DNA from: Massospora cicadina
Lineage: Eukaryota > Entomophthoromycota > Entomophthoromycetes > Entomophthorales > Entomophthoraceae
Direction: 5' to 3'
Assembly: GCA_022478985.1 (NCBI GenBank)
Contig: JAKSZP010007888.1
Span: 1 to 64,000 of the forward strand
DNA length: 64,000 nt
Below the pieces are notes generated by a model, which saw nothing but the letters and a program-made list of their open reading frames with translations, was not told the DNA's origin and made no database searches. Numbering within the stretch: the first letter of the stretch is position 1; every line of letters starts with the position of its first letter. The position numbers were made by a program, and so were the translations under genes. Shown in pieces: positions 45,003 through 56,685 of the stretch.

Positions 45003-46370
45003 TTAACGGATCTCTTTTTCCAAGAAAGCTCATAATACCCTTACCCACTTTAGGGTATTATTTACAATAGCGTCCACAGGGAAGGCCACGTTTACCCCTT
45101 TCAAGAGAAGCGCATCAGCTAATGAATCTGGTTCATCTGTAGAAAATCGATCGAACATTTGACAAGCATAAGGCTTTGGTTGCTCCTGATAGCCTGCTTC
45201 CGCCATGTCAATGAATTACGTTCATGTCAGCACATTCACCCCACCAACTGGTTGCTGATATAGAAAGGCGTCATCATACTGAGGAACTTTCGCTGAATGT
45301 ACAGGAATAGGTACCAGTGGGACGTTTTGTGTCAGAATAGCGGAGGTAGAGAGTCCCATCTCTACTTCGCTCTGACTTTTCCCTGATTGCAATGATCCTG
45401 TGGTTGGTACTGGACCTGACGATTTCAACAACTTCTAGCCAGGTGCCCAGAGCAACCGCACGAAAAGCAATTGACCTCATAAGACCTGCGTCCTTGATTG
45501 TTGTAAAATGGGCCACCCCAAAGGTTGGTTTGAAATCGAACAGTGTAACCAGGCCCCTCCCAATAGGTTATCTGCTGTTGGCAACTGTGTTAGAAGCGTG
45601 GCTTATATTGATAATAAGGCCAGGGGATGCCAACCAGACGCTGAACAGGGAGGAATAATTTCTCCAGATAAAAAAGGCTAGCAGCGGAGGCGATAGGTTT
45701 TCACTCTATATTGGGTGGGGGGAAGGTAGCAGATAGATGGCGTAGAATTTGAACAAGTTTAAGAAAGGGTACGTCAACCTCTAAATATGGAGCCATGGCA
45801 TTAAAAAGCTCATGGTATGGTTTCAGAGCAGAGGTCAATGCTATGCTTATGTCACATTCAGATAAAGTCCCTGCCCCAATTAACACATGGGCTTCTGCTG
45901 AAATTGATCAGCAAATGCAGTGAGGGTCTCATTATGTTGAAACCCAATGGTTAGAAACCCAGCCTTCCATTTCACCATTTTTGAAGTTTAAACAACCACT
46001 TCACAGTATTCTTCACTTTTTTAGAGCAGATGAAACTGTTGGTAAGATAGCAAGTAACTTGGTCAGCACTTCCAACATCCAGGGTGGACATTAATAATTT
46101 AGCTTTACGCCAATCTGAAGCTCCTTCTGCTGTGAACTCAAATTATTTAAAGAATCCATGGATGTTCCTGTCACGATCAAACAAAGCAGCATATCAATAC
46201 AACCCTCTTTCAGAAACTCTTCTTTCCATTTAAGCACAGCATCTAGGGCATGCTTGAGTTTTGCATATTTAACGGTTGCAGTGTCTTAAGATGATTTCTT
46301 GCCAAAACAAGCCGGATACTACATAGCCAGTGACTGAGGAACTTTTTATCAGTGTTTGTGATTGATCAAT
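45003..46370 (-). pseudogene. Element C gag
   Basis: About 450 codons in broken frames. A complete CCHC knuckle, CFSCGCSGHLARSC, lies near 45430-45472, followed by a TGA. It is much shorter than the gag of B, lacking the coiled-coil N-terminal part. The capsid region (near 45700-46000) aligns loosely with B. Confidence 0.8.
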
Positions 46371-46374
46371 GGGC

Positions 46375-46393
46375 CCCCTGTAGTGAGCACCAC
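46375..46393 (-). promoter_or_regulatory. Element C primer binding site
   Basis: Next to the 5' LTR on the minus strand is GTGGTGCTCACTACAGGGG. It starts TGG after one base and matches the J site at 56582 in 13 of its first 15 positions or more. Confidence 0.7.
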
Positions 46394-46891
46394 TGTTATA
46401 AAATCGGCGGAATTGTTAAAATAAGCTGTACGGGTTTTTGCACAGGGTTTAGCCCACTGAGCAATAGGATCAACAATATGACAATCGTTGCCCTTGGAAA
46501 CAACAGAATAAACTAATATAATAAATATAGAGCACTTTCTCCCCCTACACTATTTTATTTAATATAATAAACACAGCGGATCCTCACTGTTTCGCTCACT
46601 CTAAACTATTAACAACCTCCTTTCTTAATCATCTCATCTTGCTTATATTGTAGTGACTTCAGATGATACCGTTTTCATAGATTAGTAATTTTCTTCACTG
46701 TATCTCATTGGTTCCACCAATTCTTAATTTTTAAATTCACAATCACCTAATTTGAGGCGATTTCCTAACAACCCAATATTGCTTCACCTTGAGGCGCTTG
46801 AGTAATCATTAATCATATTAAACTCGGCGGATCCTATCCATTCTACCTAAAAACTTAGGGCTGATCGTCCAGTCATATCAGAATCACTACA
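46394..46891 (-). repeat. Element C 5' LTR
   Basis: Partner of 40334-40828. GGCGT after it completes the target duplication. Confidence 0.93.
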
Positions 46892-46896
46892 GGCGT

Positions 46897-48480
46897 GAGT
46901 CAGCAACACTAAGGAGTGGATTAAAGCTGAAGTTATACAGCAACGGGCTGAGGGGGTCCCCTTTCTTGAGCCCTCTGCGTGGTGTGATCTTGTTGTTTAG
47001 AAAGCCAGGGCCGCATACAGCCATGGATGCTGATTCTGTAAGGAGCATCTCCCAGTTTATGAATCTGGGTGGTAGTTTGAAGGCGCTCAGGCATTCCTTC
47101 AGGCACAGCCAGCTAACGCGGTCATATGCCTTCTCCTGGTCTAGGAATACCAGGGCTCCAGATGCTTTGGACTGACATATGTTGGCAACGGAGCATATAT
47201 TGGAACAGATTAAACGCCCTGATATGATCCCAAACTGATTTGGAGACAGAATATTAGAGGCTACTGTGCCTAATCTGGTTGCTAAAAGTTTTTGTGAGTA
47301 GTTTTGTATCTGTGTTAAAGAGTGCAATTGGGCGCCAGTTGGCCAGATCCAATTTGTCACCCTTTTTGTACTGGGTTATGACATATGGTCCTGGCCACCA
47401 GGTAGGAGAAGTATCCCCAGCAGACACTGGTTCATTGATGCTAAGAGGAGGGGGGCGATTTGTTTGAAATAATATTTGTAAATTTCAGAGGGTCTCTCAT
47501 CAGGCCCTGGGCATTTCCTATGGGGTGCACCGCGGACTGTGTCCCAGAGTTCCTCCTTTGTTATTATGTTTTAGGAGATTGTAGTCCAACGGTGTGCTTT
47601 GGATTTTAGCGGTGTGTATAAAATCTTTAATTTTTTGGGGGTCCATTGGGGTGTCACAATATAGTTCAATGTAGTAGCAGTGTACTTCCATTTTGACCTC
47701 CGTTGGGTCAGTTGCCACAGTGCCATCAACTTTGCGGACCTGCGTGCATGTGGGCTGGTTGCTGCAGGAGTGTAATTGGTGGAAAAAGTAAGTTGATCAA
47801 GTTTTGCCTTCTTTTATGAACTTACCTTTTCTCAATACTTTGATTATGTGCTGGTGTTCGAAAATGAGAGCGTTTAGGCGGGCTGAAATTTACGCCCATT
47901 TATGCCCCCAGTTGGGGCTGTAGCCAGACTTTGGGGCATTGAGCTCAAGGTGGTCCAGTTCTGCAAAGGTGCGCTTGAGTGTGGCTGTATCAGCGGTGTA
48001 CTTACACAAGGCAATGTGACGATTTTTATTTATTAGTTTGGTTTTGAAATTTGCCCAGGTTTCAATGGGATCCACTATGAATGGGGTTGTGAATTACTGG
48101 GTTCATGGCCTCATGTTGGACCCATTCAGATATTTTGGACTTTTTTATGTATCCTGTGTGTAGCTTCCTCCAGGTCTACACCTGTGTGGGACTTAAATTT
48201 GTGAGAACTGCACTGAAATGAGTCAGTGGTTGAAGAAATTGACTTTTTTGTTGCGAAGTTGGAGAAGTTCAAGTGGTGGGTTTTTGGTGCAAGGATGTAG
48301 TCAAATGCAGCACATAGAGATGAGCGTTCCCTCGCATATGTTGGGGTAGGTCATGTTGGGAAGTAGTGGTGACCTGGGAGGAAGGGTATCATTTAGGCCT
48401 AGGGATACCTTCATTGCATGGAACTCGATGTGTCTTGGTGGGTATCCCATGGTATTAGGCCATCAGTCTGTGTTGGAATT
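46897..48480 (-). pseudogene. LINE D reverse transcriptase N-terminal half and linker
   Basis: LSPNQFGIISGRLICSNICS, then GALVFLDQEKAYDRVSW with the first catalytic Asp, and TPRRGLKKGDPLSPLLYNF are classic LINE reverse transcriptase blocks (46897-47360). Upstream (47460-48480) lies the broken linker between endonuclease and reverse transcriptase, with pieces such as AYDPTEVKMEVHCYYIELY-like sequence near 47700. Element C sits right after LLSVADSRL. Confidence 0.88.
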
Positions 48481-48960
48481 ATCCTAGCAGTTGAAGTCGC
48501 CTAGTAGGATGGTATCAGGTGGGAGGGCGAGTGGTGAAATGGTTTTGAGGAATTGTTTCCTCTCAGCTGTGGTGCATGGTGTGTAGATTCTTGCTATCAA
48601 AATCGTGTCCTCTTGGTTTTTGACTGTTGCAACCAGGATGTGACTGTGCAGATATGAGGAGGGGTTTGTGATCTTTAGTCTTTTGTTATTTCTGACAACC
48701 ACCCCACAGTATGTCATCCATACTGATAGGGATGTTGAGATCCTGGATGACCAGGATACCTCTCCCCCCTGTATACAGTGGGTTTCTTGGATGGCCAAGA
48801 TATCTACAGTGGTTTTCTCAGGAAGTCCAGTTTTTTGGCTTGGGACGCATGAGCCCTGGCTCCCATGAAGTTTCGCGTCCCTATTGCCGCTGAGGTGCCC
48901 GTGGCGCCTCAGGAGCAATTGGGAGATCTCCCAGACCACACCCAACGTCCTTATTGCTAG
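48481..48960 (-). pseudogene. LINE D AP endonuclease
   Basis: A 153-codon open frame shows VDILAIQETHCIQGGEVSW, with the Glu of the active site, YCGVVVRNNKRLKI, ILIARIYTPCTTAERKQFL and LPPDTILLGDFNC, with the GDFN motif. These belong to AP-like endonucleases that nick target DNA for LINE insertion. The part after GDFNC is frameshifted. Confidence 0.9.
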
Positions 48961-49429
48961 CCCTGCTTCGTGTAATTGGGCCAGTATTCTGTGGCATCTT
49001 CTGATTCCATACCTTGTGTCAATTTCTCGCGAAAGTTGCAGTTTTTAATTAGTGGCAGATTTTTCCGCTTGTGACTCATGGTGGTCCAGTGCAGTGTGCT
49101 GGTTGCTTTCAGTGGTTGCGGGGTTCGAATTTGTAGATGTAGGTCCTGCATTTTCGCCCATAATGGAGCCAAATTGTTCTGCTAAGTTCACTTGATTAAA
49201 ACCATGTGATGATTCAGTCAAATTGTCGAGAAAATTTTCAGCTTGGGCGTACTGCTCTGATTGGGTGACTCAGATAATCTCCTCCATGTCCTTCTCAGCT
49301 TGGGAATTTTGTTCTGATTAGTTGGCTCGACTGATATCCTCTATATCCTCCTGAATTTTGCTAGGGTCAATGGAGGAGGCCATGAATGATGCAGCCTTAG
49401 CTGCTTCCCGCTTGTGGGCATTCTGCAGC

Positions 49430-50385
49430 ATTTGTGTGCTTTGGGTGTTACTGGGTCTATGATGAGGTAGTGCCCATCCTCTCCCCATTAAAAGGCATGG
49501 CTGGCATCTATCCTTTTGCCAAATTCTGCATCAATTTTGTCCATGGCGTCATCACAGAATTCTGGGGCCATGATGCCCTCCTTCAATGGGCATTCATGTT
49601 CCTTGTGCCCCAATGCGGTGCAGTAGTTGCAGATAAGCGATGCACATTCCAGTGTGACGCAGAATAACTCTGACACCTTCCCATATGGGAGGCGAAACTG
49701 TGCTACATGAGGGATTCTTGTGAGGTCCGCAGCTACTTCAGGGATCAGATGGATTATGCTTATTGCTCTCCTGTGAACAGGTTCAGCATCAATTAGAATC
49801 TTTGTAATTCTAGCTGTTTAATATCCCCATAGTGTTTACGTCCAGCTCAGAGCTCCTCCTCAATTTGCTTACAGGGGAGGTTGGTGGGAAGCAAGTCAAA
49901 GGAGATGAACAAAGTGTTTGCTTTGTTCCATCTGGTGTGCATGGTGCGCACAATTCATTTGCCCTTGGAGAGGACAGCTTCAATGCATACTTTTGCGATG
50001 GTGTCTACATCTTCTTCTGTCTCAAAGCCCAATTGACCCAGACACATGGGACCGTTTCCATGTTCACATATACCACATAGGGGAAGAGGGAGGCCTGTGC
50101 CTCGCACACTTTCTCCCACAGAGTTGGTGACTCAACCCCTAGGTAGAGTTGGAGCTCGTGCTCTACCTTCAAAATGTGTTGGTTATACTGGATTTCCATG
50201 TACTGGTTGTGTTTCATGGTAAACTCAACAAACCTAGCAGTTTCTCAGTTTACAGTTTTTTGGAGGCCATTTTTCTCAGTCCCTCTCCAGGGCATTTCTT
50301 GTCCTTCAGCGAACCATTTTGTCCATTGCCTGTTATGGCTTTCGCCCAGTTTAATTGATTTTTGTTGAATACGCCCATCTCTCCT
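49430..50385 (-). pseudogene. LINE D ORF1
   Basis: It starts MGVFNKNQLNWAKAITGNG at about 50376. ILKVEHELQLYLGVESPTLW and PCVWVNWALRQKKM resemble the middle domain of fungal LINE ORF1 proteins. CNYCTALGHKEHEC (about 49588-49630) is a perfect CCHC knuckle for RNA binding. It is broken by stops and shifts. Confidence 0.8.
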
Positions 50386-50849
50386 ATGTGATTATCAAAG
50401 ATTGCTGTTTGAATCAAATCATAGTAAATAATGTTATTGTTATGGGAAAAGAATAACTATATATTAATGTATATTAAAAGCAGGTAGAGTACTTTATACA
50501 TATAAGAACTAGTACTAGTATATACTACTATATAAATTCAGAGGAAAAGGAGATATGTAGAACTGAAATGTATAATTAGGAAATCCTGCCTTAGTATATA
50601 CCCAATAGCCTATATAATCATAAAGGACAATTGGCGCAATTTTGTTGGAACTGAAACCAGGTTAGGATATACTATACCAGACCTTTCATAGGATAAAGGG
50701 AAGTAAGAAAAAGATAATATAGGACCATAACAGGGCTTCATTCCCTTTAAAAAGATAACAATTGAGATAGTGAGTATTGTCCTAGAGTATAAGTTAGTGG
50801 ATCTCTTGGAAAGCAATTTATCTGAGTTAATTTAAATTTTAAACTTATT
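50386..50849. other. Spacer between LINE D and the ORF1-only element
   Basis: AT-rich. It should contain the 5' leader of LINE D and the junction with its neighbour. No gene seen. Confidence 0.45.
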
Positions 50850-52500
50850 TGAGGTATGCCAACCAGGGGATGGACAATACCAAATTCAAAACAAAAAAAC
50901 TGATCAAAAATGAATGGAAAGAAATAAAACTACTAACCAGGCGGGGAGCGGAAACTGCTAACCCACCATGGCAGAGGGTGAGGGGGGTTGGGGGGTTGGT
51001 CTTCAGACAAATGCGCCCTGATCATGGGATTTTGATTGAAGTAGAAGATCAAAGCGGAGAGCCAGGGCTTTGGGGCATCTGCGTAGTGGGGGTGGAAGTC
51101 AGTGTAGTACAAGTTTACCACCTCCTCATTAAGATATGCGCGGTAAAGCGCTTCAACAGATGCCACGACAAGAATTTCAGCTTCTTTGCGGGCTACAGGA
51201 AGTTGGGCAAAAAGGGAGATACTGTGGTGGGTGACTTTAGCTGAAGTGTTGAATTTGGTGAGTGTTGCAACATTCATGACAGCAACTTCAGCATCATTAA
51301 ATAACTTTGAGATGTCGCTGTATGTAGATTCAGGGAAGTCAGGGGGGGAAGATGAGGGTGGGCAGGCCATGCTGGAACTAAACCACTGATTGGGCCACTG
51401 CTTTGCGCAGGGTTGGGCACTGAGGAGAGGCCACCGCAGCTAAGGCAAGCTGGTGGTCACTTTGGTAGGGGGCTGCATTGGGCAGAGGAGTGAAATGTCT
51501 GGGGGATGGGGTTTCATCAAAGTCAGGAAGGAAAAATTCGGCCTGACCATAATTGTATTGGCCAAGAGGTTGACCAGAATGCTCACTAATGAGAACGTTA
51601 CCTGATTCGTCAACCTCCACCAATAGGTCCCATGGATCTTGGTTCACGAGAATAGTGGCATTAGAAGTTGGGTGGGTGGGAGTGGGCGAATGGGTGGGTG
51701 ATTGGGTGTGAAGGGTGGTCCAAGCCTGGTTCTGATTGGCTGGGGTGGGTTTAGGTGGGAGAATGTGGCTGGAAGATTTGGGGGGGCCAATTTCCCATTC
51801 TGGCCTATCAAACAAGAGTGGAGGGTGGGAGGGGGGTAGCAAAGTGCCCCATACAGGACCCGCGGAGGGGGCTCTGAAGCCGCATCAGCAGAAGTGGCAT
51901 GTAGGTAAGCTTTTTTTTCATGGTTGAGCCCAAAGCAGAGGGGAAAAATCTGCCTACCATTATTGACCCAAGCAAAAAGAAATGCTCCGGTGCTGCTGCA
52001 ACACTAGCATGGGGGGATTTGGTGGGCTATGTCAGGGTGGTGTGGGATGATGGTGGCAGTTGCATGAGGGGCACAGAGGCGCTCTGCACCAGAAGATACT
52101 GCAAAGATGAGGTTGGGCTGAGTGCCATAAGACATAAGCCTGGTGACCAACTGGTCATATAAAACTTGTGGCGGGAGGTGGGATGGGAGATTCACAAATG
52201 ACACCACCAGGGTGGTGTCCTAAGTGAGGCAAATACAGGTAGTGGGAATAGGGGTATTTTTGCAAATTTAAGGAGTTATCGCCACCGCTGCAGCGTCCTC
52301 CTCAGTTTGGAACATGATATCAAAGTAGCCCTTAAATGGGCGGAAGTCAATAAAGCCAGCTGGCGCGAAGGCCGCGATGGCTAGGTTGATAATTGCCTAG
52401 TTGGCATATGGGAATAAACGCCCATAGTCAACGCGGAGGCAAAATTGAATGGCAGAACAAGGGTTTTTGAGTTAATTTAATTGAAAATAATATTTAATTG
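50850..52500 (-). mobile_element. ORF1-only LINE-like element
   Basis: On the minus strand it runs from about 52500 with FDIMFQTEEDAAAVAI, LVVSFVNLPSHLPPQVLYDQ, a damaged Cys-rich spot (PTCHFC, 51900), then a Pro/Thr/Ser-rich tail (TPANQNQAWTTLHTQSPTHS). It ends GGTATTGTCCATCCCCTGG, nearly the 3' end of LINE D. No endonuclease or reverse transcriptase lies between. It is either an internal deletion or a parasite of LINE enzymes. Confidence 0.6.
50933..51842 (-). pseudogene. ORF1-like protein of the ORF1-only element
   Basis: Two adjoining open frames, 51378-51842 and 50933-51370, differ by a shift. The first is rich in Pro, Thr and Ser and ends QCPTLRKAVAQSVV. The second has SDISKLFNDAEVAVMNVATL and KEAEILVVASVEALYRAYLN, helical in character. 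I do not recognise a named domain. It is called ORF1-like from its position before a LINE-type 3' end. Confidence 0.45.
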
Positions 52501-54300
52501 TTCAAAGGGATGTAATTTAGGGTTAATGCTATTTGAAGGCCTTAAGCATGATAAAGTACAAAGTAGTAAGTTAATAAAAAATATAGGGTGAGATCTATTG
52601 ACTAAATAAATGAATTGGGAGCCTAAGGTTGAGATTTCACACCTATTAGAAAAAACCCCATTAATAGCCTCTCCAAGCCTTCAATGGGAGTGACAATTGC
52701 TTGCATGGTATAGTTGGATTTTAGGCATGTTCTCATAGTGGTAATTGTGTTTTTTGGCCTTATTAGTTTTGTGGACTAGAGAATTAAGGTAGGAGGATTC
52801 TAGCTCCTAAGCTCATATTTATTTTGTATTAAATGTTGTTTTATCAAGCAATTGGTTTAATGTAAATGGCAATACAGAGGTATGATAGCAATCTCCTGTG
52901 GACAAATCAATGGCTTTTGTGAAAATTAGAGACCTGGTGGTGATTTGAAGCGTGGCATAGTAAAATGAACGGTGAGGATATACTACAATGTTTGGTTCAG
53001 TTTTGTATAAATCCCATTGTGGATAAGGTAGCCAAAAATTGTTAAAACCATTAGCGCTCAGATTAAAAACCACCAATTCTCAGAAACAGTGGCAATGCAA
53101 GGCTATAATATAGTCTCAAGGTTAAGCTCCTGGGTCTTCTTATGCCAAATCGCCACCTCCCCATATGCAACCATCAATGTTGAGGTTGGGAGAGGTTGGC
53201 TAGGGTTCTACTAAATATTTCAAGATTATGATCTCGCTTAAAACTTTTCTGATCACAATGGTTGAGCTAAGTGTGCTTCTAGTATTTGATTATTGTGCCA
53301 TCATCATCATTGTGCAGTTTATCTAAAATTAACTAGTTCATTTTTAGCTTTTCTCAGATGTTGATGCTGATAAAAGGGCGACATTCAACTTGACTTGTTT
53401 TACTTTTATGCTAACCTTGAGGCTTGGATAAGGTGGCTTGGTTTTAATGCAAGCATTGATCAATAGGCCAATCTAGAACTGGTCCAGAATGAGGTAGGAC
53501 TTGCTACATTTATAGCAGCCTTAGAATTTAAATGTTTCAAAAGAGTATAACTCATAATTTAATTTATTCAAGAGTTTTAATGCTGGATATTAATAGGGTT
53601 TGGATTGAGAGGCTTAATTAGATAGTTTGTTTTAGATTTAAATCAGGTGTTTTAGCTTTTTAACAAATTTGTGGAATAGTTAAGTTAAACCTTTGGATCC
53701 GTGATTATACCTGATTGGATATTTTAAATAGATTCTGTGGCCAATATTAGTTAAGATTAAAAGTCTTTAATTTGTTGTGGTTTAGTTATCAATTAGGTTC
53801 TTTTAACGTTGAAGTCTGGAAGTTGAGCCTATAAATTAATTTGATGGCCATTATTGATTAGCTTAGGTTTTTGGTTTGGATTGTCTTTAAATCAGCTGAA
53901 TCAATGTGTTCATATTATAAATTGGACGGTTGAGTTTTTAGATCAATTTAAAGCCAAAAAACATGTCTTAGAAGTTAAAGTTTAGATTTAAATTGATTTA
54001 AGAGCTTAATTCCTCAGTATCTAATCTATCCTCAAGCGGTGTTTCTTCATAGGTAAGGGTTTAATGGGTAGCCGCCAATTTACCATCTATTTGAAAATTA
54101 GCATCATAGTCTTCTGATTGTGCTGATTGAGAATTCATTTAACATTCCTTATGACTAGATAAGTTGGTTTAGGATCTTTGGCATCAATGAGACTACCTAA
54201 TTTGTTAGTACAAGATAGATAATCATTAAATTGTGGTGAGTTAGAGAATTGATGGAGAGTATGGTTTATGTTTTGATTCTTTGTTCCACTTTATAATCTC
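52501..54300. other. AT-rich stretch without recognised genes
   Basis: An 85-codon minus frame at 52819-53076 (GFNNFWLPYPQWDLYKTEPN) is the only one that looks protein-like, and I cannot place it. The rest has short frames only. Confidence 0.4.
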
Positions 54301-54911
54301 TTCCAAGGTGCCAGATATTAGAGTATTTACATAAGGGTTAGCCCTTCACACTTGTATGTCACGCTGGAGGTGACATGTCACCCAACAACTTTGAAAATAA
54401 ATCGAGTGAAAAGGGTTAAGTATCAGCTATTTAAGCCCACAAGATAATAAAAACCTGACATAGAAAAAGCGTTTAAAGAAATACCTTCAATCAACTATAC
54501 TGAGAAATGAAAATTGGTAAGTCTCAACTAAACAATAGGAAAGCTCCATTGGAATGATTTAAGCTCAGAGTAATCCAATGTGAAATATTGATTAGCTGAG
54601 GCAAAGGATTACCACTATGTCAGTAATTACTTCATTGAGTGACATTTAAGTCAGTAAATTAAGATGTACCCACAAAAGAACAAGAAGCAAGAATCTGTCC
54701 AACAATTGACCTAAGTAATACCAAGTCTCATCCAATTTGGTTCATTAAAATATTTTTACTACCTATTAAAATATGCTATTAGGCATTTTTAATAATAAAA
54801 TGAATCTCTTTGCCAATAGCCTCCCATCCAGATCTCCCTCTATTATTTTTTTATGTATTCTTTATTGAGTCTTATACTGTTGTATGTAATGTATAGAAAC
54901 CTCTATCTACC

Positions 54912-55352
54912 TAATAAAACACATTCACTGATGTACTGATGTACTCACTGACATCTGAAACCTTCAAATCTGATAGGTTCGATATATTTGGGTGAGTGGG
55001 TGAGAATTGGCGAATTGTATTAAATTTGAAACTATCAGGTCTGATAGATTAATCTATTTGGGTGAGAGGGTAGAGAATGGCAAATATTATCTAATAATTC
55101 ACTAGGTTGCTCACCTGAAACTAACTGAGTCTAATAGTTCAATCAATTTGAGTGGGTATAAATTAACAAATATTATCAAATAATTCACCAAATTACTCAC
55201 CCAAAGCTAAACAAAAATCAGTAAATAACTTTAAGTAGATTAAGTAATTAGGATAATCAGCTCACCAGCCAAGAGGGCAACAACAAAGCTGATAGTCCAA
55301 GTGGCTCAAAAATAGTGCTGGAACAGCCTTTAAGCTATCAATGTGAGCTTAT
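54912..55352 (+). repeat. Direct repeat, copy 1, with internal degenerate units
   Basis: It begins TAATAAAACACATTCACTGA and ends near CAATGTGAGCTTAT. Inside are about three units of 75-90 bp, each with TCTGATAG, TTTGGGTGAG and ATTCACCAAATT..CTCACC. The end block AGCTCACCAG..GGCAACA matches copy 2. Confidence 0.78.
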
Positions 55353-55835
55353 CATATGATAAACTTTAAAACTAAAGCGAGGCATAGGTATCTGATGTTA
55401 GATTTATATGATTTTTAAACCTGCCTAATTTAGTTCCCTTAATTAGTAAAATAATTTGAGCATTTTAAATAGAAAGTGATTTAGTAGTTTGGAATACATG
55501 TCACGTACATAATGATTTTCATGTAGAGAGATGTTTTGGGTAGCAGTTTGGCGTTATTTGATTAATTTGATAGGTTTATTTTTTGGCCGAGTAGTTAATG
55601 GCTTTTGGTAGAATCAATAGGACAAAGTTTATTTTGAGGGGTGATTAGTTATTAATTAAATATTATAAGTTCACTTAGGTTTAGCTGAGTGGTTGGTGGT
55701 TTTTGGTTGATTCAATTGAGTAAATAGATTTGGCTGAGTGATTATTGTTTATCTATGATAAAATTTAAATTATAAAATTTGAATATCTGAATTTCTATAG
55801 ACACCATAGCAAAGCACAGGTAATGAATGCTAGTA

Positions 55836-56311
55836 CTTAATAAAACACATCCATTGACTGACTGACTGATGTACTGACGTACTGACTGAATGGCTGCTAT
55901 CTTAAAAATTTTGAATCTGATAGGTTCAATCAATTTAAGTGATTGGGTAAGAATTTGAAAATCTTATCAAATATGAAATTTTCAATTATAATAAGGATAA
56001 TCTATTATGCGAGTAAGTGAGAATTGGCAAAAATTGATTAATAATCCACCAAATTGCTCACCAGAAATTAAACAGGTCTGATAGGTTCAATCTATCTGGG
56101 CGAGTTGGTGAAAATTGGTGAATTATATCAAATGATTCACCAAATTTCTCACCCAAAACTAAACAAGAATTAGTTAGACATTTAAGTAGATAGTAAGTAA
56201 CTTTAGGATAACCAGCTCACCAGCTATGAGGGCAACAGCAAAGCTGTTAGTCTGAGTGGCTCAAGCATAGTGCTGGCACAGCCTTTAGGCTATATAAGTG
56301 CGAGCTCATAA
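55836..56311 (+). repeat. Direct repeat, copy 2
   Basis: It shares the order and landmarks of copy 1: TAATAAAACACAT, the GACTGAC-rich run, the TCTGATAGGTTCAATC units, and GCTCACCAGCTATGAGGGC. It ends GTGCGAGCTCATA. About 480 bp separate the copies. Confidence 0.78.
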
Positions 56312-56581
56312 ACCTGAGCAACACTGGGTAATTCCACTTTTCATATACTAAAATTAAAGCTACGCCATTATTTGTATATCTCTTTTTGGTAATTGAAGCC
56401 AAAAAGAATTTTTAAAAACTTATTATATGACAGATACGCTAGCTGATTGAACCTAAGCGTGACTTGGAACCCTCAAAATTATAATAGGTTACTTGTTGTG
56501 ATTCATAGACTGCTTCAAGTATTGACTGTCAGGCTTCTAAGGCACAGCATCACTAAGCCACAAAATGTAAGCCCAACAGGC

Positions 56582-56600
56582 TGGTGCTCACTAAAGGGTT
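56582..56600 (+). promoter_or_regulatory. Element J primer binding site
   Basis: TGGTGCTCACTAAAGGGTT follows the LTR-like end by three bases. The first 12 bases equal those of element C. Confidence 0.6.
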
Positions 56601-56685
56601 TTTCCTAAACTAAGCAACTACTTGCACCTAATAGATTGTACTATGGATAGACAATAAAACTTATAGTGTACCCTGCTGAGTGCAC

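Larger units (their letters stand above)
40334..46891 (-). mobile_element. Element C: 6.56-kb Ty3/Gypsy element inside LINE D
   Basis: LTRs of 495 bp (40334-40828) and 498 bp (46394-46891) begin TGTTATA and end ACA on the + strand. GACGT (40329-40333) and GGCGT (46892-46896) form the target duplication. The coding strand is minus: gag, protease, dUTPase-like domain, reverse transcriptase, RNase H, integrase. It is in the same family as element B but lacks the extra 3' segment. A 618-bp insert splits the reverse transcriptase. Confidence 0.94.
38625..50385 (-). mobile_element. LINE D (non-LTR retrotransposon) with element C inside
   Basis: Read on the minus strand from 50385: ORF1 with a CCHC knuckle, ORF2 with an AP-type endonuclease, a LINE reverse transcriptase and a C-terminal Cys-His motif. 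The layout suits fungal Tad-like LINEs. Without element C, it is about 5.2 kb. It has many stops and frameshifts. The 3' end (minus strand) reads GGTATTGCCCGTCCCCTGG, shared with the neighbour at 50850. Confidence 0.88.
54301..56578 (+). repeat. LTR-like region of element J
   Basis: The right end is GCCCAACA, followed at 56582 by TGGTGCTCACTAAAGG, almost the primer site of element C. That places an LTR end at 56578. The left end is not defined, since no partner LTR is in the window. It holds the two direct repeats listed separately. A TATATAAG box lies at about 56290. Confidence 0.5.

Noticed and set aside
47279..50368. Plus-strand frames over LINE D.
   Set aside because: They are shadows of the minus-strand LINE genes, which carry endonuclease, reverse transcriptase and zinc-knuckle motifs.
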